Of a stretch of 64,000 nt of DNA, positions 17,340 to 26,146 are shown in pieces (position 1 is the stretch's first letter; the number at the start of each line of letters is the position of its first letter). The DNA comes from F1-60-MAGs027 sp044344715 (GTDB taxonomy: Bacteria; Actinomycetota; Acidimicrobiia; Acidimicrobiales; Ilumatobacteraceae), in NCBI GenBank assembly GCA_044344715.1, contig JBIJCI010000002.1, positions 1 to 64,000 of the forward strand, read 5' to 3'. The position numbers and the translations under genes are program-made. The notes under the pieces were generated by a model. The model was given only the letters and a program-made list of their open reading frames with translations. It searched no databases and was not told the origin of the DNA.

Positions 17340-17617
17340 GCGTCGTCCCGCTGCATCGTCGCCCACAACCCGTGCTCGTGCAGTCGTTGCACGTCGATCT
17401 CGGCACGCTCACGTGTGCCGTTGGACACGACGGCACGACCCTTCTCGTGCACGTCGAGCATCAGTTCGGTGGCCTTCTCGAGGCTGTAGCCGAACAACTT
17501 CTGGAACACCCATGTCACGTACGACATCAGGTTGATCGGATCGTTCCACACGATCACCACCCACGGACGGTCGACGTCGAGTCGGGTGTCGCCGGCCGTC
17601 TCGGTCGTCGTCGACAT
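17336..17617 (-). CDS. clpS: ATP-dependent Clp protease adaptor ClpS
   Basis: Delivers N-degron substrates to the ClpC/ClpAP machine and modulates its choice of targets. The 93-residue protein has a disordered N-terminus and the ClpS core: WVVIVWNDPINLMSYV, the helix with LFGYSLEKATELMLDVHEKG, and the AEIDVQRLHEHGL end. A CACAAT box at 17624-17629 lies exactly 6 bases before the ATG, so the transcript is probably leaderless. The likely partner, ClpC, is encoded at 49956-52490. Confidence 0.93.
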   Translation of the reverse strand: MSTTTETAGDTRLDVDRPWVVIVWNDPINLMSYVTWVFQKLFGYSLEKATELMLDVHEKGRAVVSNGTRERAEIDVQRLHEHGLWATMQRDDA

Positions 17618-17658
17618 GGTTCCATTGTGCCGACGGGTCCGCGCGGCCCACGTTGCCT

Positions 17659-17664
17659 TAGCCT
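17659..17664 (+). promoter_or_regulatory. Putative -10 box of ctaB
   Basis: TAGCCT lies 8 bases before GTG 17673, and the divergent clpS box is 30 bases to the left. Confidence 0.5.
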
Positions 17665-17672
17665 TCAGGCGC

Positions 17673-18605
17673 GTGGTGCTCCGTCGACCGCTCGTGCCTT
17701 CGCGGCTGACGGGATCCTTCTCCCACGTCGGGTCGCGCCCGGCTGCAACGCTGATCGGTGCCTACGTGGCGCTTACGAAGCCGCGCATCATCGAACTCCT
17801 GCTCATCACCACGGTGCCGACGATGGTGCTCGCAAACGGCGGGTGGCCGGGCACGTGGCTCGTCGTGTGGACGGTGCTCGGCGGCACGCTCGCCGCTGGT
17901 GGGGCGAACGCGATCAACATGTTCATCGACCGCGACATCGACCGATTGATGCAGCGCACGCAGAACCGTCCGCTCGTCACCGGGAGGATTGAACCCCGGA
18001 ATGCGTTGCTCTTCGCCGTCTCCCTCGAGGTCGTTGCGTTCGTGGTACTCGCCGTTTCGTCGAACGTGCTCGCCGGACTGCTCGCGATCGGTGCAACGCT
18101 CTTCTACGTCTTCGTCTATTCGCTGTGGTTGAAGCGCACGTCGCGCCAGAACATCGTGATCGGCGGCGCCGCGGGCGCCGCACCCGTGCTCGTCGGGTGG
18201 GCCGCGGTGGACAACACGGTGTCGTGGTCCGCCGTGGTGCTGTTCCTGGTGATCTTCCTGTGGACCCCACCGCACTTCTGGGCGCTGGCGATCCGCCACG
18301 TCGACGACTACCGGGCAGCCTCCGTTCCGATGCTGCCGGTCGTCGAAACTCCGGCGCGCACCGTACGGACGATGGGGTGGTACACCGTCGCGGTTGCCGC
18401 TGCGTCGTTCGTACTCGTGCCGCTGAACGACATGGGTGTCATCTATATGGTGTCGTCGGTGGTGCTCGGGCTGGGTTTCGTTGCGCTGACGTTCGGTCTC
18501 GGTCGTAGCCCCACGCCGGCCGCCGCGATGCGAGTGTTCTCGTTCTCGATCTCCTACGTCACATTGCTGTTCCTCGCCGTCATGCTCGACGTGCTCGTGC
18601 GCTAG
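17673..18605 (+). CDS. ctaB: Protoheme IX farnesyltransferase (heme O synthase)
   Basis: Attaches farnesyl diphosphate to heme b to make heme O, the precursor of the heme A used by the oxidase encoded downstream. The 310-residue membrane protein shows the UbiA-type prenyl-binding motif NMFIDRDIDRLMQRTQNRP (aspartate-rich loop, about residue 84) and TPPHFWALAIRHVDDY in the second loop, with nine hydrophobic segments. The frame is open further upstream, over clpS; GTG 17673 or 17676 behind TAGCCT is preferred. Heme A synthase (ctaA) is not in this window. Confidence 0.93.
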   Translation: MVLRRPLVPSRLTGSFSHVGSRPAATLIGAYVALTKPRIIELLLITTVPTMVLANGGWPGTWLVVWTVLGGTLAAGGANAINMFIDRDIDRLMQRTQNRPLVTGRIEPRNALLFAVSLEVVAFVVLAVSSNVLAGLLAIGATLFYVFVYSLWLKRTSRQNIVIGGAAGAAPVLVGWAAVDNTVSWSAVVLFLVIFLWTPPHFWALAIRHVDDYRAASVPMLPVVETPARTVRTMGWYTVAVAAASFVLVPLNDMGVIYMVSSVVLGLGFVALTFGLGRSPTPAAAMRVFSFSISYVTLLFLAVMLDVLVR

Positions 18606-18670
18606 TTCGGGAACGGCACCGGGAACGGGAGCGGCCCGTCGGCGTCCGCGTACCGTCCGGGTTCGGGAAC
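18605..18670. repeat. Paired GTTCGGGAAC palindromes upstream of the oxidase-like operon
   Basis: GTTC-GG-GAAC occurs at 18605-18614 (overlapping the ctaB stop) and again at 18661-18670, with a partial copy CGGGAAC between them. The second copy ends just before the expected -35 position for the TAGCCT box at 18694-18699, so these could be operator sites. Confidence 0.45.
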
Positions 18671-18693
18671 TCGGGCCAAACGGCGGCGATGAG

Positions 18694-18699
18694 TAGCCT
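18694..18699 (+). promoter_or_regulatory. Putative -10 box of the COX1-like operon
   Basis: TAGCCT lies 3 bases before GTG 18703 and 9 bases before the in-frame GTG 18709; leaderless initiation at the second GTG fits the spacing better. Confidence 0.5.
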
Positions 18700-18702
18700 T
18701 GC

Positions 18703-20208
18703 GTGACGGTGACGACGGCAGTGGATTCGCATGCGGCAACTGACGCCCGGCGATCGGCCGTCCCCGCTCCGCTGGGTGCCGTCGGTCGCTGGCTGACCGC
18801 CGCCGACCACGTCCGGGTCGGAAGCTCGCTCGTCGTGGGTGCGGTGATCTGGGCGGTCGTCGCCGCAGTGATCGGAATCGTGCTCGGTGTCGAACGACTC
18901 GATGCAGATGCCGCCCTCGTCGACGCCGATGCCCTCAACCAGCTCTTCTCCCTGCACCGGTTCGCGCTCGTGTTCGGTGTCGCGGCACCGCTGATGCTCG
19001 GACTCGCCGTGTGGATGGTGCCGGCGCAACTCCATGCGTCGAACGTCGCGGTGCCAAGACTGGCCGCGTTCGGTTGGTGGTCCTGGCTCGCCGGGAGCAT
19101 CGTCGCCCTCGTGTCGTACCTCGGCAACGGTGGGCCCGGCGGTGGCGACGAGCGGTTCGTGGAGACGTACCTCCTCGGACTCGGACTCCTGCTCCTCGGA
19201 CTCGTTGCCGTCGCGGTGAGCGTGGCAACGACGGTGCTCACGCGTCGCAACGGTCGACGTCTCGCCGACGTGTCCGTCAGTGCGTACTCGGCGTTGGTTG
19301 CTGCGATCTCGCTCGTGCTCACGCTGCCGGTGGCGATCGGGACGATCGCCTACCTGTGGGTCGACTTCGTCAATGCGCGCGTCGCCTTCGGAGGGGCGGA
19401 CCTCCTCGACTCGTGGATCGGCTGGATCATGCGTGAGCCGCAGACGTTGCTCTTCGTGGCGCCCGCCCTGGGCGTACTCGCCGACGCGGCCGTACGTACG
19501 TCGAGGTCCAGGCAGCCGCTGCGCGGCGTCGTCCTCGCGGGTGTCGGTATCGCGGCAACCGTGGTGTTCGGTTCGGTCACCCAACGAGCCCACGTGTTCG
19601 CCCTCGGCGACACACCGTTCGGCACCGCCCGGTCATTCGTGCCGTACGCACTCTTCAACCTCGTACCGCTCCTCGCCCCGCTCATCGTGATCCTGCTCTC
19701 GTTGCTCGCCCTCCGTGCGGGAACCCCGAGCCTCTCTGCGGCGTTCGTGGCGTCGTTCCTCGGTGTCGGCATGGTGCTCACCGGGATGGTTGGTTCGGCG
19801 GTCATGCACATCGACTCGCTCGGTCTCGTCGGCACCGTGTTCGGTGAGGGTGCACTGGTCTACGTCGTTTACGGTGCCGTCCTTGCCGCGATCGGTGCCG
19901 TCACGATGAACGTCGGATCGCTCACCGGTCGGGCACTTCCCGACGTGCAGGTCCTGCTCCTCGCGCTGCTCGGGTTCGTCGCCACCGTGCTCGCCTCGTT
20001 GCCGCACTACGTGGCGGGATTCCTCGACCAACCGGCGAGCGCGGCGACCGGTTTCGATGATGCGGGCCTCGTAGGGATCGCCAACGTCGTCGTGGCGCTC
20101 GGACATGCGCTCATGGCACTCGTCGTACTGGCCTTCGTCGGACTCGTGGTGCGCTCCCGCCGCGGTGACGCGTCATCCGACCGCTATGTAGTGGAGGCAG
20201 CCGCATGA
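18703..20208 (+). CDS. COX1-like membrane protein lacking the binuclear centre
   Basis: A 501-residue protein with about 12 hydrophobic segments that aligns well with the true CtaD encoded at 23210-25225: ADH near residue 33, LNQLFSLHRFALVF around residue 80 against YNQMFTMHATTMVF, and VPRLAAFGWW against FPRLNAFGFW. The helix II histidine (about residue 85) is kept. However, the HPEVY motif with the Cu-B histidine and its linked tyrosine reads EPQTL, the His-His pair of AHHMF reads RAHVF, and the HFH pair that ligates both hemes is absent. It can hardly reduce oxygen. It starts an apparent operon with the next two genes. Role unknown; heme b binding, assembly or electron transfer are possible. 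Confidence 0.75.
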   Translation: MTVTTAVDSHAATDARRSAVPAPLGAVGRWLTAADHVRVGSSLVVGAVIWAVVAAVIGIVLGVERLDADAALVDADALNQLFSLHRFALVFGVAAPLMLGLAVWMVPAQLHASNVAVPRLAAFGWWSWLAGSIVALVSYLGNGGPGGGDERFVETYLLGLGLLLLGLVAVAVSVATTVLTRRNGRRLADVSVSAYSALVAAISLVLTLPVAIGTIAYLWVDFVNARVAFGGADLLDSWIGWIMREPQTLLFVAPALGVLADAAVRTSRSRQPLRGVVLAGVGIAATVVFGSVTQRAHVFALGDTPFGTARSFVPYALFNLVPLLAPLIVILLSLLALRAGTPSLSAAFVASFLGVGMVLTGMVGSAVMHIDSLGLVGTVFGEGALVYVVYGAVLAAIGAVTMNVGSLTGRALPDVQVLLLALLGFVATVLASLPHYVAGFLDQPASAATGFDDAGLVGIANVVVALGHALMALVVLAFVGLVVRSRRGDASSDRYVVEAAA

Positions 20209-20810
20209 GCACGCCGGCACTCACCGCCGGGCCCGCCCGCCGAACCAGCACCGTCTTCGTCGCGACGGCCTTCGTAGCCGCCGCCGTCGCGTCGCTCATG
20301 GGCGGCATGCTCGCCGTGTGGCTCGATTTCCGGGCCAAGGCACCAACCCGCACCGCCAGCGACGGGGTGTCGATCATCAAGGACTGGCTGAAGAAGGACA
20401 TCGCGATCCCCGAGGTCGCCGCAACCACGATGATGTTCACCTTCGTCGTCGTCTGCGTCATGGCGCAGTGGGCGGTGTACGCCGGGCGGCGCAACGACAA
20501 GTCGCACACGACGCTCGCACTCGCCGTCACGCTCTTCACCGGGCTGGCCCTGTTGAACGTGCAGGTGGCGTTGTGGATGCAGATCGACATCGTCCTGCGT
20601 GACGATGCGTACCAGACGATGTTCTACGCCGTGACCGGCACGATGTTCGCCATCATCGCCAGTGCCGTCGTGTACTCGCTGGTGGCGATGTTCCGTGTGC
20701 TCGCCGGTCGGACCGGCGATCGTGACGTGCTCGCCGGTCATGCCCTCTATTGGTACGCCACGTTCGGCATCTTCACTGCCGTGTGGTTCGTCGTCTACGT
20801 GCAGAAGTAA
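20205..20810 (+). CDS. COX3-like membrane protein
   Basis: A 201-residue protein with about five hydrophobic segments. Its C-terminal LYWYATFGIFTAVWFVVYV matches the end of CtaE (LYWHFVDIVWIIIFTLVYL), and TLALAVTLFTGLALLNVQVALW matches the helix that in CtaE carries QVYEFT, but the conserved glutamate is replaced. This looks like a diverged COX3 paralogue, matching the diverged COX1 paralogue just upstream, whose stop it overlaps by 4 bases (ATGA). Function unknown; probably a subunit of the same complex. Confidence 0.65.
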   Translation: MSTPALTAGPARRTSTVFVATAFVAAAVASLMGGMLAVWLDFRAKAPTRTASDGVSIIKDWLKKDIAIPEVAATTMMFTFVVVCVMAQWAVYAGRRNDKSHTTLALAVTLFTGLALLNVQVALWMQIDIVLRDDAYQTMFYAVTGTMFAIIASAVVYSLVAMFRVLAGRTGDRDVLAGHALYWYATFGIFTAVWFVVYVQK

Positions 20811-20813
20811 CCC

Positions 20814-21947
20814 ATGTTCAAGATCGGCTCCAAACTCCTCCTCGGACTCACCGGCTTCGCTGCGCTCAACCTCGTCGCGCACGTGATCTTCGTCGAGCAG
20901 CTCGCCATCGGCGGCGTGGCGCTCAGTATCGCGTTCGCGGCTCTCGTCGGGCTCACCGCGACGGTGTTGATCACCAACGAGGGCGACGACGAGGTCCAGC
21001 CCCGCGACGCGGCCCTGCTGCGTGCGTCGATGTGGCCGCTCGTCACGGTTGCAGCCCTCGTGCTCTTCGTACTCGGTCTCGTGGTGGCGCAGGTGTACTT
21101 CGTCCTCGGCATCGTCGTTCTGTTGGCCGCGCTCGCCGAATGGATGGTGCAGTCCTGGAGCGAGTCCGCATCCGACGACCCGGCGCACAACGAGTCGGCC
21201 CGACGGCGGCTGCTGCATCCGATCGAGTTCCCCGTCATCGCCGCCCTGGGACTCGGCGTCATCATCTTCTCGTTCTCACGGATCATGCTCGCCATCTCCA
21301 AGAGTGCCGGTGCGGTCGTGTTCATGGTGGTCGCCGCAGTGGTGTTGCTCGTCGGCTCGATGATCGCCATCCGGCCACGATTGAAGCCCGCCCTCGTGGG
21401 CACCATTTGCCTCGTCGGTGCAGTCGGCATCGTGGCGGGTGGTATCGCCGGCATGGGAGCCGGTCTGCGCACGGAACTCGTCGAGGCGGCCGAGGAGGGT
21501 CACTACACGCACCGCGAGTGCGGGGCCGAGAAGTCGAAGTACTTCGACAAGAAGGCGATGAAGACGTTGTCGCTACGCAGCAACGTTGCAGCAGTGGTCG
21601 AGCTACGCGACGGCATGCTGACGGCCGAGGTGTACGGCTTCGAGGGGGCACGGCAGACCATCAGCGTCCCGCGCGCCAACCCGGTCACCATCATCTTCCG
21701 GAACTTCGACGATGCGGAACGGCGCATGGTGGCCTCCCTCGGTACGTTCATGGCCGCGGCGACGACCGAGGAGCCCGCCGAGGACGACCACGGTGCAAAG
21801 AACGTGACCTGCACGCAGCTCATCCCGACGGGTGCCGAGCAGGCACTCACCATCACCTACAACAAGCCGTCAATCGCACAGGACGAACCGTTCACCCTCA
21901 CCGTTCCGGGCATCGAGGGTCAATCAATCGAGGTGTTGGTGCCGTGA
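20814..21947 (+). CDS. Membrane protein with possible cupredoxin-like C-terminal domain
   Basis: A 377-residue protein of unknown function. The first 220 residues hold about seven hydrophobic segments in pairs; the rest is extracytoplasmic, beginning with a THRECGAEKSKYF segment and ending with a beta-rich stretch (NPVTIIFRNFDD, then a single cysteine in VTCTQLIP, then TLTVPG) that resembles a plastocyanin-type fold without the usual His ligands. It lies 3 bases after the COX3-like gene and overlaps ctaC by 4 bases (GTGA), so it belongs to the same transcript as the oxidase. It could be the third subunit of a COX-like complex; the cupredoxin reading is an inference. Confidence 0.5.
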   Translation: MFKIGSKLLLGLTGFAALNLVAHVIFVEQLAIGGVALSIAFAALVGLTATVLITNEGDDEVQPRDAALLRASMWPLVTVAALVLFVLGLVVAQVYFVLGIVVLLAALAEWMVQSWSESASDDPAHNESARRRLLHPIEFPVIAALGLGVIIFSFSRIMLAISKSAGAVVFMVVAAVVLLVGSMIAIRPRLKPALVGTICLVGAVGIVAGGIAGMGAGLRTELVEAAEEGHYTHRECGAEKSKYFDKKAMKTLSLRSNVAAVVELRDGMLTAEVYGFEGARQTISVPRANPVTIIFRNFDDAERRMVASLGTFMAAATTEEPAEDDHGAKNVTCTQLIPTGAEQALTITYNKPSIAQDEPFTLTVPGIEGQSIEVLVP

Positions 21948-23197
21948 ATCACGAGCGAACGATCACGACGAACGAGACCAGCCGCCTTAGCGTGAGGCGG
22001 ATGACGGCACGTCGGGTTGTCGCGCGCGCGACTGCAGCAATCGGATCACTCGTCGTTCTCGCCTCGTGTGCGACCAATGCGCCGCAGGACACGTGGCAGC
22101 CGAAGGGCCCCAACTCCCAGATGATCGACGACCTCCAGCGTCCCGTCTTCGCGGTCGCTGGAATCATCGGCATCATCGTATTCGTCGCCGTGGTCTACGT
22201 GATATGGCGTTACAAGGACCGCGGTCAGCCGATTCCCGAGCAGACGCACGGCAAGCCGGCACTCGAGATCACCCTCACCGTGATCCCCGCGCTCATCCTC
22301 GCCGTGGTGGGCGTGTTCACCGTCCGTGTCATCTTCGACCTGGCCCGCACCGACGACACCGAACTCGTCATCAACGTGACGGGTCAGCAATGGTGGTGGG
22401 AGTACGACTACCCGGTGCAGAACGAGTGGGGCATCACGCGCCCGATCATCACCTCCGGTCAACTCGTCATGCCCGTCGGCACCAAGGTGCTGTTGCGTGA
22501 AACCAGCCGCGACGTCATCCACTCGTATTGGATCCCTGCACTGAACGGAAAGCGCGATGCCGTGCCAGGTCGAATCCACACGCTGCGTCTCGAGGCCGAC
22601 GAGCCGGGGATCTACGCGGGTCAGTGCACCGAGTTCTGCGGCCTGTCCCATGCCAACATGCGCATGGAGGCGGTGGCGTTGTCCGAGGAGGACTTCGCCG
22701 CCTGGGTCGCCAACCAGCAAGCCGCCTACCGTGCGCCCGCCGAGGGCACCCTCGCCAAGGAAGGTGAGGCGGTGTTCCTCAACCAGTGCGTGCGTTGCCA
22801 TCAAGTCGACGGACTGAAGCGGCCCGACGGCACGCTGGCCATCGCCGCCCCCGACGAGAACGTCTGGTCGGGTGCCGCACCGAACCTCTCCAAGTTCATG
22901 ACCCGAAACACGTTCGCTGGTGCGATGTTCGACTTGTTGCGCGACGCGTGCCGTGACGACGTGTGGAAGGCCGAGAGCGCCGAGTTCGGCAGCAAGTACC
23001 TGGCGGGCGTCGGTGAGGCGTGCCTCAACGTGAGCGACCTGCGGGCCTGGCTGCGCAACGCCCCGGCGGAGAAGCCGATGTACGCCAATCCGACCCTCCT
23101 CACCGAGACCAACGGCAAGTATCGAGGCATGCCGAACCTGGGTCTCAGCGAATCGGACATCGACAAACTCGTCGCATACCTGTTGACGCTGAAGTAA
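21944..23197 (+). CDS. ctaC: Cytochrome c oxidase subunit II fused to cytochrome c (caa3 type)
   Basis: Accepts electrons and passes them through Cu-A to subunit I. The 417-residue protein has a lipoprotein signal (LVVLASCAT, lipobox cysteine near residue 41), two membrane helices, the aromatic GQQWWWEYDY, the Cu-A site CTEFCGLSHANM (about residue 228) and a C-terminal cytochrome c domain with CVRCH (about residue 282) and a methionine in the GMPNLGLSE region. The fusion marks a caa3-type oxidase. The frame is open far upstream; GTG 21944 overlapping the previous stop gives the lipoprotein signal and is preferred. Confidence 0.93.
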   Translation: MNHERTITTNETSRLSVRRMTARRVVARATAAIGSLVVLASCATNAPQDTWQPKGPNSQMIDDLQRPVFAVAGIIGIIVFVAVVYVIWRYKDRGQPIPEQTHGKPALEITLTVIPALILAVVGVFTVRVIFDLARTDDTELVINVTGQQWWWEYDYPVQNEWGITRPIITSGQLVMPVGTKVLLRETSRDVIHSYWIPALNGKRDAVPGRIHTLRLEADEPGIYAGQCTEFCGLSHANMRMEAVALSEEDFAAWVANQQAAYRAPAEGTLAKEGEAVFLNQCVRCHQVDGLKRPDGTLAIAAPDENVWSGAAPNLSKFMTRNTFAGAMFDLLRDACRDDVWKAESAEFGSKYLAGVGEACLNVSDLRAWLRNAPAEKPMYANPTLLTETNGKYRGMPNLGLSESDIDKLVAYLLTLK

Positions 23198-23209
23198 TAG
23201 GAGGAACGG

Positions 23210-25225
23210 ATGGCCATCATCGAACGCCCGGCGCCCGGCACCACGGTGCCCTCACTCGCGCCCGCCGCACCGGTCATCACACCGACCCGCACCTTCGGCG
23301 CGCTGCGTCGTCCCGTCAGCAGCACGGGTTGGAAGTCGTGGCTGTTCACGGTCGACCACAAGAAGCTGGGGATCATGTACGGCGCGATGGCGCTGTTCTT
23401 CTTCATCGTCGGTGGTCTCGAGGCGGTGCTCATCCGCCTGCAGCTCGCCGCACCGGACGGCAAGGTGCTCAACGCCGACCTCTACAACCAGATGTTCACC
23501 ATGCACGCCACGACGATGGTGTTCCTCTTCGTCATGCCGATGGCCGCCGCCTTCGCCAACTACTTCATTCCCCTCCAGATCGGCGCACGTGACGTGGCGT
23601 TCCCCCGCCTCAACGCCTTCGGATTCTGGTGCGTGCTCGGCGGTGGCATCGTCGTAAACCTCGCCTGGTTCCTCGGCGGTGCGGCCGACGGCGGATGGTT
23701 CATGTATGCACCCAACTCCGGCCCGGTCTTCTCACCCAGCCACGGCGTCGACTTCTGGGCGCTCGGCCTGCAGATCACCGGCATCGCCTCGCTGACCGGT
23801 GCGATCAACCTCATCGTCACCGTGCTCAACATGCGCGCTCCCGGCATGACGCTCATGAAGATGCCGATCTTCACCTGGATGATCACCGTCGTGCAGTTCC
23901 TGCTCTTGTTCGCGATCCCGGTCATCACCGTCGCGCTCTTCCTGCTCAGCTTCCAGCGCATGTTCGGCGCGCAGTTCTTCGACGTCGCCGCGGGCGCCGA
24001 CCCGTTGCTGTGGCAGCACTTGTTCTGGATCTTCGGTCACCCCGAGGTGTACGTGCTGATCCTGCCGTCGTTCGGCATCATCTCCGAGGTGCTGCCGGTG
24101 TTCAGCCGCAAGCCGCTCTTCGGCTACCCGTTCGTCGTCTTCTCCGGTGCCGCGATCGGGTTCGTCGGTTGGGGAGTGTGGGCGCACCATATGTTCGCCT
24201 CCGGTCTCGGGCCGGTGTCGGTCGCCGTGTTCTCCGTGGCCACCATGGCCATCGCCGTGCCGACGGGCGTCAAGATCATCAACTGGACGCTCACGATGTG
24301 GGGCGGGAAGTTGGTGTTCACGACGGCGATGAAGTTTGCGGTCGGACTCGTGGTGCTGTTCACGATCGGTGGACTCTCCGGTGTCACCCACTCGGTTGCG
24401 CCGAGTGACACCCAGCAGACCGATACGTACTACATCGTCGCCCACTTCCACTACGTGCTCTTCGGCGGCGCGATCTTCGGTCTCTTCTCCGGTTTCTATT
24501 ACTGGTGGCCGAAGATGTTCGGCAAGATGCTGAACGAGAGGCTGGGCTCCTGGAACTTCTGGCTCATGGTCATCGGCATGAACCTCACCTTCGGACCGAT
24601 GCACATCCTCGGCCTACAGGGTCAGCCCCGTCGCATGTACGTATGGACCGAGGCCCGGGCGGGTGAGGGTTTCTTCAACCTGGCGTTCTGGAACCTCGTC
24701 GCGTCGATCGGATCGATCATCCTCACCGTCGGCGTCCTGTTCTTCCTCATCAACATCGTCGTGACCGCACGAAACAAGACCCGCGCACCGCTCGATCCGT
24801 GGAATGCCCGCAGCCTCGAGTGGATGACGTCCAGCCCGCCCAAGGAGCACAACTTCGACTCGATTCCGCACGTCCACCACCTCGACGAGTTCTTCCATCG
24901 CAAGTACGAGGAAGACCCGGCCACGCACTCCATGCGCGAGGTGGCGACCGCCGAAGAGGTGCTCGCCGAACTCGAGCGCAACGCGGACCAGCACATCCAC
25001 ATGCCGTCGCCGTCGTACTGGCCGATCGTCCTTGCCACCGGCCTACCGGTCATTGCACTCGGCCTCATCTACTCGATTCCCGTCGCCATCGTCGGCGGCG
25101 TCATCGTGCTGTACGCCATCTATGGCTGGGCGCTCGAGCCGTCGGTTGCCGTAGAGGATGACTTCGATCCGTCGGCGAACGGCGCATCCGGCAACGGACA
25201 CGCGGTAGGGGCGAGCCATGGCTGA
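23210..25225 (+). CDS. ctaD: Cytochrome c oxidase subunit I
   Basis: Catalytic subunit: holds low-spin heme and the heme-copper centre where oxygen is reduced and protons are pumped. All key residues are present: helix II TMHAT, HPEVY (about residue 277), AHHMF, and VAHFHYVLFGG. At 671 residues it is about 100 longer than a plain subunit I; the extra C-terminus holds two more hydrophobic helices (about residues 600-645) and a hydrophilic tail. A near-perfect ribosome binding site TAGGAGG (23198-23204) precedes the ATG. It overlaps ctaE by 8 bases. Confidence 0.97.
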   Translation: MAIIERPAPGTTVPSLAPAAPVITPTRTFGALRRPVSSTGWKSWLFTVDHKKLGIMYGAMALFFFIVGGLEAVLIRLQLAAPDGKVLNADLYNQMFTMHATTMVFLFVMPMAAAFANYFIPLQIGARDVAFPRLNAFGFWCVLGGGIVVNLAWFLGGAADGGWFMYAPNSGPVFSPSHGVDFWALGLQITGIASLTGAINLIVTVLNMRAPGMTLMKMPIFTWMITVVQFLLLFAIPVITVALFLLSFQRMFGAQFFDVAAGADPLLWQHLFWIFGHPEVYVLILPSFGIISEVLPVFSRKPLFGYPFVVFSGAAIGFVGWGVWAHHMFASGLGPVSVAVFSVATMAIAVPTGVKIINWTLTMWGGKLVFTTAMKFAVGLVVLFTIGGLSGVTHSVAPSDTQQTDTYYIVAHFHYVLFGGAIFGLFSGFYYWWPKMFGKMLNERLGSWNFWLMVIGMNLTFGPMHILGLQGQPRRMYVWTEARAGEGFFNLAFWNLVASIGSIILTVGVLFFLINIVVTARNKTRAPLDPWNARSLEWMTSSPPKEHNFDSIPHVHHLDEFFHRKYEEDPATHSMREVATAEEVLAELERNADQHIHMPSPSYWPIVLATGLPVIALGLIYSIPVAIVGGVIVLYAIYGWALEPSVAVEDDFDPSANGASGNGHAVGASHG

Positions 25226-25814
25226 CGCCGCCGTCGCCCACGACTCGCACACGACGAGCACCGGGCTGTCCAACGTCAAGCTCGGGATGTGGCTCTTCCT
25301 CGGCTCAGAGTGCCTGCTCTTCGGGGGCCTCATCTCCACGTACATGCTGTACCGCGGCCGCGTCTCCGACGGTCCGACCCCCGAGCAGATTTACGACATC
25401 CCCTTCACGTCGGTGAGCAGTTTCGTGCTGCTCATGAGCTCGCTGACGATGGTGCTCGCGGTGTCCGCAGCCCACAAGAAGGACGACCGAGGCACCAACC
25501 TGTGGCTTACGATCACGGCACTCCTCGGTGCAACCTTCGTCGGTGGCCAGGTCTACGAGTTCACCGCGTTCTACAACGAGGGCCTCGGCTTCACCACCAG
25601 TCTCTTCGGCTCGAGTTTCTACACGCTGACCGGTTTCCACGGCGTGCACGTCACGGTGGGCATCATCATGTTGCTCGCGCTCGTGGCCATCAACAAGCGC
25701 AGCCGGGTGCCGGGCAGCAAGTCCGAGACGGTCGAGATGATCGGTCTGTACTGGCACTTCGTCGACATCGTCTGGATCATCATCTTCACCCTCGTCTACC
25801 TGATCCCGGTCTGA
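25218..25814 (+). CDS. ctaE: Cytochrome c oxidase subunit III
   Basis: Integral membrane subunit that stabilises the oxidase core and proton uptake. The 198-residue, five-helix form has the family motifs GMWLFLGSECLLFGG, GQVYEFTAF with the conserved glutamate, GFHGVHV and LYWHFVDIVW. Its start overlaps the end of ctaD by 8 bases and its stop is 1 base before the subunit IV gene. Confidence 0.96.
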   Translation: MADAAVAHDSHTTSTGLSNVKLGMWLFLGSECLLFGGLISTYMLYRGRVSDGPTPEQIYDIPFTSVSSFVLLMSSLTMVLAVSAAHKKDDRGTNLWLTITALLGATFVGGQVYEFTAFYNEGLGFTTSLFGSSFYTLTGFHGVHVTVGIIMLLALVAINKRSRVPGSKSETVEMIGLYWHFVDIVWIIIFTLVYLIPV

Positions 25815-25815
25815 C

Positions 25816-26139
25816 ATGACGACGCAGCCCGCCCACGACACCCACGACACCCACGATGCGGCCGAGCACGGAATGTCCACGCGCGGCTACATCAACATCG
25901 CGCTGATCCTCGCCGCAATCACGGCCCTCGAGGTGTCGACGTACTACGTCGATTTCGGGCCGCTCTTCCTGCCGTCGCTGCTCGTCATGATGGTGGTCAA
26001 GTTCGTGATCGTGGTGAGCTACTTCATGCACCTCAAGTTCGACAACAAGATCTTCACGTGGTTGTTCTACAGCGGTCTCTTCCTCGCGGTCGGTGTATAC
26101 GTGGCTGCACTGTCAACCTTCCACTTCTTCCTGCGTTAG
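25816..26139 (+). CDS. Cytochrome c oxidase subunit IV (prokaryotic COX4 type)
   Basis: A 107-residue small subunit with a His/Asp-rich N-terminus (repeats of HDTHD), three hydrophobic helices and the family motif VVSYFMHLKFD. It stabilises the oxidase and has no catalytic part. It sits between ctaE and ctaG in a tight operon. Unlike the mycobacterial CtaF family, it resembles the caa3/CyoD-like group. Confidence 0.88.
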   Translation: MTTQPAHDTHDTHDAAEHGMSTRGYINIALILAAITALEVSTYYVDFGPLFLPSLLVMMVVKFVIVVSYFMHLKFDNKIFTWLFYSGLFLAVGVYVAALSTFHFFLR

Positions 26140-26146
26140 CACGCGC

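Noticed and set aside
20750..21943. Upstream extension of ctaC by almost 400 codons over the preceding gene.
   Set aside because: The extension is Arg/His-rich shadow sequence; GTG 21944 gives a proper lipoprotein signal and a 4-base overlap with the previous stop.
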